A DNA stretch of 64,000 nucleotides from Nitrosomonas aestuarii (GTDB taxonomy: Bacteria > Pseudomonadota > Gammaproteobacteria > Burkholderiales > Nitrosomonadaceae). The stretch is taken from contig NZ_QAAE01000001.1 in assembly GCF_003046585.1 (NCBI RefSeq), forward strand, positions 1 to 64,000. The letters run 5' to 3'. Under the pieces are notes generated by a model. That model was not told the DNA's origin. It saw only the letters and a list, made by a program, of their open reading frames with translations, and searched no databases. The translations under genes and the position numbers were made by a program. This document shows positions 58,460 to 64,000 of the stretch, piece after piece (position 1 is the first letter of the stretch; each line of letters starts with the position of its first letter).

Positions 58460-59557
58460 TCATGTTAGCCGTGCCTTTGTGAATTTCGCCTGCGGTTTCT
58501 GCCGCCGATACCACCAGGTATACAGGCCAGTAACAAACAATAGAGATGGGGCCAGTCCTGCTGCAAACATCAGTAAACGGCCCGGCAACCCTGCAGCGGT
58601 TCCAATATGTAAAGGGTATTTTAGATCTGCAATTTGTTGACCAGTCCCGCTATATTTAGCATCATGATTCATCAACACTTCGCCCGTCACAGTATTTAAT
58701 GCGACATAACTTGTGCCATTTGGATGCGAATTTTCCGGATGTTTCAGTCTGACAACAAAAGGTGCTTGCGGATGGCTTGGAAATCGCAACCAGGTCGCCT
58801 GCGCATCAGGTACAGTAGACTCGGCAGTCTTCAGTAGTTCACTGGGTGTAATAGGTGTGACTTGCGGTGCTGCAATTTCAATTAGCGGCGGTTCGGGTAG
58901 TCCTGGACCACCAAAAACCGCGATCAGCGCAGCGTTGGTTTGTTTGTAGAAAACCATAGCGGTGCCTGTCAGCGCAGCAGTAAAAAGCAATATCATTGAA
59001 ATCAATCCAACTGAGCGATGCAGCGCAAACCATCGCGCTAATCGAGACTCTTTACGAGGTATGCGCAGTGCATTTAATAGTTTCCGCCAGCCTGGCCATG
59101 CCAGCCATAATCCGGTTAAAACTGTTAGCAATAAGACTATTCCTATGAATCCGTTAACAAGCAATCCGTTATCGCCTGCCAGTAGGTGTACATGAAAATC
59201 ATGCAGAAAACCTAATAGACCAGCGTGCTCATCACGCTTGCCGAGGATCTCCAGACTCCATGGGTTAACGTATACAAGCTGTATCACTTTATCATTTTCT
59301 ATCCAATATTCGATGCTGCGGTGTGGTTCTCGTGGCAAACGAGCCAGTAACAGGGTGTGATTTGGAAATTCGATCCGAACCTTATCAGTTGCTTCGTCCA
59401 ACCGGACAGGTTCGGGTTGCGGATTGACGTGCCAGAGGTTGGAATTAAAGTAGACGTCCAGTTCATCATCGAAAACGAGAATACTTCCCGTTAATCCTGA
59501 CAGACTAAAAATTGCACCGATAACAATTCCGACCCACAAATGTATTTTTTGTAACAA
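58460..59557 (-). CDS. PepSY-associated membrane protein (siderophore-iron reductase type)
   Basis: 365 residues beginning with TTG at 59557 behind AAAGGA (LQKIHLWVGIVIG after the initiator). Four main membrane segments: near residues 5-28, 130-155, 185-210 and 335-355. PepSY-type periplasmic segments lie between them. Conserved histidines in HLWVG, FLHDFHVHLL and WFALHRSVG fit haem or metal binding within the membrane. Related proteins (PiuB, FpvG) take part in reductive release of iron from siderophores. It lies just upstream of the IutA-like gene on the same strand, and its own Fur box is 250 bases upstream. Confidence 0.83.
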   Translation of the reverse strand: MLQKIHLWVGIVIGAIFSLSGLTGSILVFDDELDVYFNSNLWHVNPQPEPVRLDEATDKVRIEFPNHTLLLARLPREPHRSIEYWIENDKVIQLVYVNPWSLEILGKRDEHAGLLGFLHDFHVHLLAGDNGLLVNGFIGIVLLLTVLTGLWLAWPGWRKLLNALRIPRKESRLARWFALHRSVGLISMILLFTAALTGTAMVFYKQTNAALIAVFGGPGLPEPPLIEIAAPQVTPITPSELLKTAESTVPDAQATWLRFPSHPQAPFVVRLKHPENSHPNGTSYVALNTVTGEVLMNHDAKYSGTGQQIADLKYPLHIGTAAGLPGRLLMFAAGLAPSLLFVTGLYTWWYRRQKPQAKFTKARLT

Positions 59558-59804
59558 GTGATGTCCTTTCCAATTAATAATAAAAATAGTCGTATAAGTT
59601 TTTTAAAACAGCATGTTTTATTCGGCTTGCAAGGTGATGCAGCTGGGTGGTTGTGAGAAATTCACGGCGCGAGTAACAAATTATCTAACTCAAAGAAAAT
59701 CTCCTCATCGTTGATGCGACGGGCTTGTAGTGTAAAAGAACCGCGGTAGTTGGTGATATTGATAGCACTTTAATCATTAAGTTATTTTTGATAATAATGC
59801 TAAT

Positions 59805-59823
59805 GATAATGATTATTATTAAT
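59805..59823. promoter_or_regulatory. Strong Fur-box-like operator upstream of the PepSY gene
   Basis: GATAATGATTATTATTAAT matches 16 of 19 positions of the Fur consensus, with the first 12 identical. Flanking ATAATAATGCTAATG extends the repeats, so two Fur dimers may bind. In the 439-base gap 59558-59996, which otherwise shows no gene. Confidence 0.72.
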
Positions 59824-59996
59824 AAATGCAATATGTCGTGTGGGAGCGTATTGTTTGAATGATGATCAGAAAATGGCGACAGTTAATCACTGCGAAAACT
59901 TCAATTTCTATATCGGGCTGTCTGCGGCAATTGAACTACATGGCTAAACTTTCAACGCACCAGGATTTCATGAAGCTGTGTGCGCGAAGTGGGTGA

Positions 59997-60926
59997 TTAA
60001 ACTGTATGGTTTTTCAATTCTGTTTGAATGCTGGCGCGGTTCAGATGTGGTGCAAACATCTCTATAAAATCAAAAACAAATTGCTGTAAATAGCTGGTGC
60101 GACTAATTCCGATGCGTGTTGTACTAGGCTCGAATAGGTGGCTTGCATCAATAGCGCGAAGCTGTTCGTCACGTTGCGGGTCAAAAGCCATTTTTGCCAG
60201 TATGCCAATGCCAAGGCCTAGTTCCACATAAGTTTTAATCACATCCGAATCAATTGCGGTTAAAACGACATTGGGTGTCAATCCTTTTTTCTCAAATGCC
60301 TGATTTATTTTTGACCGGCCGGTAAAAGCAAAGTCATAAGTAATAATAGGGTATTGGCTGATCGCTTCCAGTGAGAGTTTTTTTTCATGCAATAGCGGGT
60401 GATCGGGTGGTACGACAACACATCTGTTCCATTGATAGCATGGCAGCATGATTAATTCGTGAAAATGTTCAATTGCCTCGGTTGCAATAGCGATATCTGC
60501 CTCGCCGGAAGTAACCAGCGATGAAATTTGAACAGGACTGCCTTGACGTAAAATGAGCCGGACTTTTGGGTGAAGTGCTGTGAAACGTTTGATAACAGGC
60601 GGCAGCGCATAGCGCGCCTGAGTGTGTGTAGTGGCGATGGTCAATGTTCCTCTGCCTTCATGCGTATATTCCTGTGCGGCTTTTTTCAGATTCTCTGCTT
60701 CCTGTAATATTTTGCGCGCAATTTGAATGATGATTTGTCCAGGTGGTGTCACTTGAATTAACCGTTTTCCGTTTCGAATAAAAATGGGTACTCCCAGCTC
60801 ATCCTCAAGCAGTTGTATTTGTTTGCTAATTGCAGGCTGGGACGTGTGCAATTTTTGCGCGGCCTTTGACAGGTTGAGTTTTTGATTATCGGCTTCGCAA
60901 AGGTAACGTAACTGTTGTAGTTTCAT
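59997..60926 (-). CDS. cysB: CysB-like LysR-family transcriptional regulator
   Basis: 309 residues from the ATG at 60926 (MKLQQLRYLCEADNQKLN, the CysB N-terminus); an ATG 15 bases upstream is less likely. Winged helix-turn-helix with LNLSKAAQKLHTSQPAISKQ, then the ligand domain with TTHTQARYALPPVIKRF, the most characteristic CysB stretch, and LPCYQWNRCVVVPPDHPL. CysB-type regulators sense acetylserine or sulfate-derived signals and activate sulfur assimilation genes; the divergent permease and the reductase downstream are plausible targets. Confidence 0.9.
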   Translation of the reverse strand: MKLQQLRYLCEADNQKLNLSKAAQKLHTSQPAISKQIQLLEDELGVPIFIRNGKRLIQVTPPGQIIIQIARKILQEAENLKKAAQEYTHEGRGTLTIATTHTQARYALPPVIKRFTALHPKVRLILRQGSPVQISSLVTSGEADIAIATEAIEHFHELIMLPCYQWNRCVVVPPDHPLLHEKKLSLEAISQYPIITYDFAFTGRSKINQAFEKKGLTPNVVLTAIDSDVIKTYVELGLGIGILAKMAFDPQRDEQLRAIDASHLFEPSTTRIGISRTSYLQQFVFDFIEMFAPHLNRASIQTELKNHTV

Positions 60927-61048
60927 ATGCAATTCATCCAAATAATATTTAGTTATAATAATCTAACACAATATTATTTTGAATTATATAGAGATGTTGT
61001 TATCATGCCGCCTTCCCAAAGTTTTGAAAATAATAATTAGGATAGTGA

Positions 61049-61825
61049 ATGGAATGGGGTTATACGTTATCGGGATTGGTCGTTGGATTTATCGTTGGTG
61101 TGACCGGCGTTGGTGGCGGTTCCTTGATGACGCCACTATTGATTATGGTGTTTGGTGTTTCACCGGCCACTGCGGTGGGAACAGATTTGCTTTATGCTGC
61201 CTTGACAAAAGCGGGCGGTGCCTGGGTGCATGGCCGTCAGAAAACAGTGCATTGGGGACTGGTTGGGCGCTTGGCGCTGGGCAGTGTGCCAGCGGCTTTT
61301 ATCACAATTCTGGTTTTAAATGCGATTAGTGTTGATAATGCACTTTTTTCTAATCTGATAACCAGCACACTCGGTATTGCGTTGATTTTAACTGCAATGG
61401 CACTATTATTTCGCCAGCAATTAACGCGCTTGGGCAGGGCGCATTTTGGTTTTTTGGTAGAATGGCGGGATCAGCATATTGTATCTGCCACGGTCATTAC
61501 CGGCTTTGTTCTGGGTGTGCTTGTCACTATCTCATCAGTCGGTGCGGGTGCTTTGGGTATGGTCGTTTTGTTTATGCTGTATCCGCGTCTCCCGGCGGTG
61601 ACCCTGGTGGGCAGTGATATTGCCCATGCTGTGCCATTGACGCTGGTGGCAGGTTTGGGGCATGCCTATATGGGTACAGTGGATTATAGCTTACTGGCAA
61701 GTTTGTTAGTGGGTTCTCTGCCAGGCATATATATAGGCAGTCATGTCAGTAAACGCATACCGGACCGTTTGTTGCGCCCGGTGTTGTCAACGGTGCTTAT
61801 TCTGATTGGTATCAAGCTAATTTGA
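61049..61825 (+). CDS. TauE/SafE-family permease (probable sulfite or sulfate transporter)
   Basis: 258 residues, very hydrophobic, with about eight membrane segments. N-terminal VGFIVGVTGVGGGSLMTPLL and the second-half VLGVLVTISSVGAGALGMVVLF are the paired TSUP motifs. Divergent from the CysB-like gene and upstream of a sulfite reductase, suggesting transport of a sulfur oxyanion; direction and substrate are inferred. Confidence 0.88.
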   Translation: MEWGYTLSGLVVGFIVGVTGVGGGSLMTPLLIMVFGVSPATAVGTDLLYAALTKAGGAWVHGRQKTVHWGLVGRLALGSVPAAFITILVLNAISVDNALFSNLITSTLGIALILTAMALLFRQQLTRLGRAHFGFLVEWRDQHIVSATVITGFVLGVLVTISSVGAGALGMVVLFMLYPRLPAVTLVGSDIAHAVPLTLVAGLGHAYMGTVDYSLLASLLVGSLPGIYIGSHVSKRIPDRLLRPVLSTVLILIGIKLI

Positions 61826-62020
61826 TAAAAAGCCATGCAGTTTAAAAGGGCAATGCACATTAAGGTGTATGCCATAGTTGTTTTATAATTGGTTAAAAAA
61901 GTTTGAATCAGACAGACTTGAGATCGAAGAAATCTGTTCAGCATTGTAAATTTAGTTATGGCTCTGAGTGACTTTAGTGATTTTTAAGATCAATAAGTAC
62001 GAAAGAAAGGATTGATTTTT

Positions 62021-62251
62021 ATGAGTACAAATGTAGAAAATAAACCGAAACAGGTTACCTGGTTTAATGGTTGTGGCGGACGGATTGGCGTTGTAGTAGG
62101 TGAGAAGGGTGATTTTGCATACATCGGCATGGCATTAAGACATGATGAAGACGATGATGTAGATCATATTATGAAGTATGGCGCCAAGTTCCCGTTGGAT
62201 GCGGCATTGTTGCTACCTGTTTCCAAAGATTACACCAAAGCTGAATCTTGA
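62021..62251 (+). CDS. Small acidic protein of unknown function
   Basis: 76 residues from the ATG at 62021, with GAAAGG upstream (a TTG nine bases earlier is in frame). The sequence includes QVTWFNGCGGRIGVVVGEKG, an HDEDDDVDHIMKYG acidic patch and LLLPVSKDYTKAE. It has one cysteine and no membrane segment. It lies between the permease and the reductase on the same strand, which suggests a role in sulfur or reductase function. I do not recognise the family. Confidence 0.75.
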   Translation: MSTNVENKPKQVTWFNGCGGRIGVVVGEKGDFAYIGMALRHDEDDDVDHIMKYGAKFPLDAALLLPVSKDYTKAES

Positions 62252-62372
62252 ATTGTCAGTCGAGAGAAATTGCTATACTTAATGGGTATTCCTGTTGGAA
62301 TATGGTGTATATGGCCGAACAATCTGAGTGGCCTGACCAGATGATGGGATGAATAAACGGAGGTTATAAATT

Positions 62373-64000
62373 ATGTATTGCTACGATGAGTATGATCAAA
62401 AAATTGTTGATGAACGTGTTGCGCAATACCGCGATCAAGTGCGTCGGCGCTTAGGAAACGAATTGACTGAAACAGAGTTTCTACCACTCAGATTGCAAAA
62501 CGGATTATACATGCAAGTGCATGCTTATATGCTACGTATTGCTGTGCCCTATGGCATGATTTCTTCAAGACAGATGCGGATGTTTGCGCACATTGCGCGT
62601 AAATATGATCGTAGTTATGGTCACTTTACTACGCGTCAGAATATCCAGTTCAACTGGATTAAACTCGAAGATACCCCCGATATTCTGACGGATCTGGCTT
62701 CTGTACAAATGCACGCTATCCAGACATCCGGTAATTGCATACGCAATATTACTTCTGACGAATATGCCGGTGTGGCACAGGATGAAGTGGTTGATCCTCG
62801 CCCATTTGCCGAGATCTTGCGTCAGTGGAGTACTTTTCATCCGGAATTCGCCTATTTGCCGCGTAAATTCAAAATAGCTATCAGTGGGGGCAAGGAGGAT
62901 CGTGCTGCTATTCTTGCGCATGATATTGGTTTGTCCGTTACCAAAAATGCACAGGGCGAAGTAGGCTTCCGGGTACTGGTCGGTGGCGGTCTTGGACGTA
63001 CACCGATTGTTGGCAACGAAATATGTGAATTTGTACCGTGGCAGCATATTTTGACCTATGTCGAATCGATCTTGCGTATCTACAATCAGTTTGGCAGACG
63101 CGATAATAAATTTAAAGCACGTATTAAAATTCTGGTAAAAGCTTTAGGGATTGATGAGTTCAGGCGTCTGGTTGAGGCAGACTGGGCTGATATTAAAGAT
63201 GGACCGGGCACGCTGACTGCTGAAGAAGTGGCGCGTATGGCCAGTTTTTTTACCGACCCGAATTATGAAATACTGCCTGATCATGATTCAAAGCTGAATG
63301 AATTCAAGGTGGATAACCGCAATTTTTCCAACTGGATGTTGCGCAATGTGAAACCGCATCGTGTGCCGGGTTATGCGATAGTCGTTTTATCTGTGAAAAA
63401 ACCGGGTAATGCACCGGGTGATGTAACCGATGTGCAAATGGACGCGATTGCAGACTTGGCGGATCGTTATAGTTTTGGCGAAATGCGTATCACGCATAAG
63501 CAGAATGTTGTTTTTGCAGATGTCAAACAATCCGATTTGGTCGAACTTTGGCAGGAAGTCAATAAACTGGAACTGGCCTCGCCGAATATTGGCTTGTTGA
63601 CAGATATGATAAGCTGTCCCGGCGCCGAATTTTGTACATTGGCGAATGCACGTTCAATTCCGTTAGCGAAGCTGATTGCCGAGCGTTTTGAGAGTCTTGA
63701 CTTCCAGCATGACATCGGTGAAATAACGCTAAATATTTCAGGTTGTATGAATGCGTGCGGGCAGAATCATATCGGTAATATTGGTGTAACCGGCGTTGAA
63801 AAAAAGAATCACGAAGAGTGGTATCAGATAGCGATTGGTGGTGCTGAAGGAAACGATTGTTCTATTGGTAAAATTCTGGGACCCTCCTTTACTTTTTTTC
63901 AGGTTCCTCAGGCAATCGAACGTATTCTGCAGGTTTATCTGCGTGAACGAATCGACGAAGGTGAACGTTTTATCGATACGGTGCGTCGGATCGGGCATCA
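62373..64000 (+). CDS. cysI: Sulfite/nitrite reductase hemoprotein subunit, 5' part
   Basis: 542 complete codons from the ATG at 62373 (MYCYDEYDQKIVDERVAQYR), behind GGAGG at 62360-62364; the gene runs off the right edge, with no stop seen. Sirohaem and [4Fe-4S] enzyme reducing sulfite to sulfide (or nitrite to ammonia). First half-repeat ends in YGHFTTRQNIQFNW; the cluster cysteines are SCPGAEFCTLA (C-x5-C) and SGCMNACGQNH (C-x3-C). The CysB-like gene next door favours assimilatory sulfite reductase. Confidence 0.9.
   Translation, partial: MYCYDEYDQKIVDERVAQYRDQVRRRLGNELTETEFLPLRLQNGLYMQVHAYMLRIAVPYGMISSRQMRMFAHIARKYDRSYGHFTTRQNIQFNWIKLEDTPDILTDLASVQMHAIQTSGNCIRNITSDEYAGVAQDEVVDPRPFAEILRQWSTFHPEFAYLPRKFKIAISGGKEDRAAILAHDIGLSVTKNAQGEVGFRVLVGGGLGRTPIVGNEICEFVPWQHILTYVESILRIYNQFGRRDNKFKARIKILVKALGIDEFRRLVEADWADIKDGPGTLTAEEVARMASFFTDPNYEILPDHDSKLNEFKVDNRNFSNWMLRNVKPHRVPGYAIVVLSVKKPGNAPGDVTDVQMDAIADLADRYSFGEMRITHKQNVVFADVKQSDLVELWQEVNKLELASPNIGLLTDMISCPGAEFCTLANARSIPLAKLIAERFESLDFQHDIGEITLNISGCMNACGQNHIGNIGVTGVEKKNHEEWYQIAIGGAEGNDCSIGKILGPSFTFFQVPQAIERILQVYLRERIDEGERFIDTVRRIGH

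Overview
The window fits an AT-rich betaproteobacterium of the Nitrosomonas type. The grounds are the gene order (tuf-S10-spc-alpha ribosomal block, birA-coaX, engB-hemB, ponA divergent from pilMNOPQ, bioBFHCD, FmdB-aspS-nudB), the CysB-like regulator beside a sulfite reductase, and a PEP-CTERM protein. The species call is inference from gene order and protein style; no database was searched.

Layout. 1-14288: 3' end of tuf, then 29 genes on the + strand: the S10, spc and alpha ribosomal-protein clusters with secY, infA, rpmJ and rpoA. 14440-17875: birA, coaX, engB, a structured intergenic element and hemB. 17993-25472: penicillin-binding protein 1A (- strand) divergent from the type IV pilus assembly operon pilMNOPQ. 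25479-31369: trmL and comF (-), then the biotin operon bioB-F-H-C-D (+). 31405-37085 (all -): nudB, aspS, a FmdB zinc-ribbon protein, manC and wecB.

37285-59823 is the accessory and most interesting part: about 22 kb devoted largely to iron. It holds bfd-bfr; a hairpin MITE-like element; an STN-domain TonB receptor; a secreted 757-residue protein made of two tandem copies of one domain; a ceruloplasmin-like two-domain multicopper oxidase; a cytochrome c; a class I aldolase; a complete aerobactin-type operon iucABCD; a divergent MFS transporter (probable siderophore exporter); an RTX repeat protein; a PEP-CTERM protein; an IutA-like receptor; and a PepSY membrane protein. At least six Fur-box-like palindromes lie in the gaps, in front of bfd, the tandem-domain protein, iucA/MFS, the RTX gene, the iutA-like gene and the PepSY gene. 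This suggests one Fur-controlled iron regulon combining siderophore synthesis, export, uptake and release with a periplasmic ferroxidase module. The pair '757-aa tandem-domain protein + ceruloplasmin-like oxidase' resembles the algal FEA1/FOX1 iron-assimilation pair in logic and is the best candidate for an undescribed bacterial system.

59997-64000: a CysB-like LysR regulator (-), a TauE/SafE-type permease, a small acidic conserved protein and the 5' part of a sulfite/nitrite reductase hemoprotein that runs off the window, together a sulfur assimilation locus.

No rRNA, tRNA, CRISPR array, complete insertion sequence or prophage was recognised.
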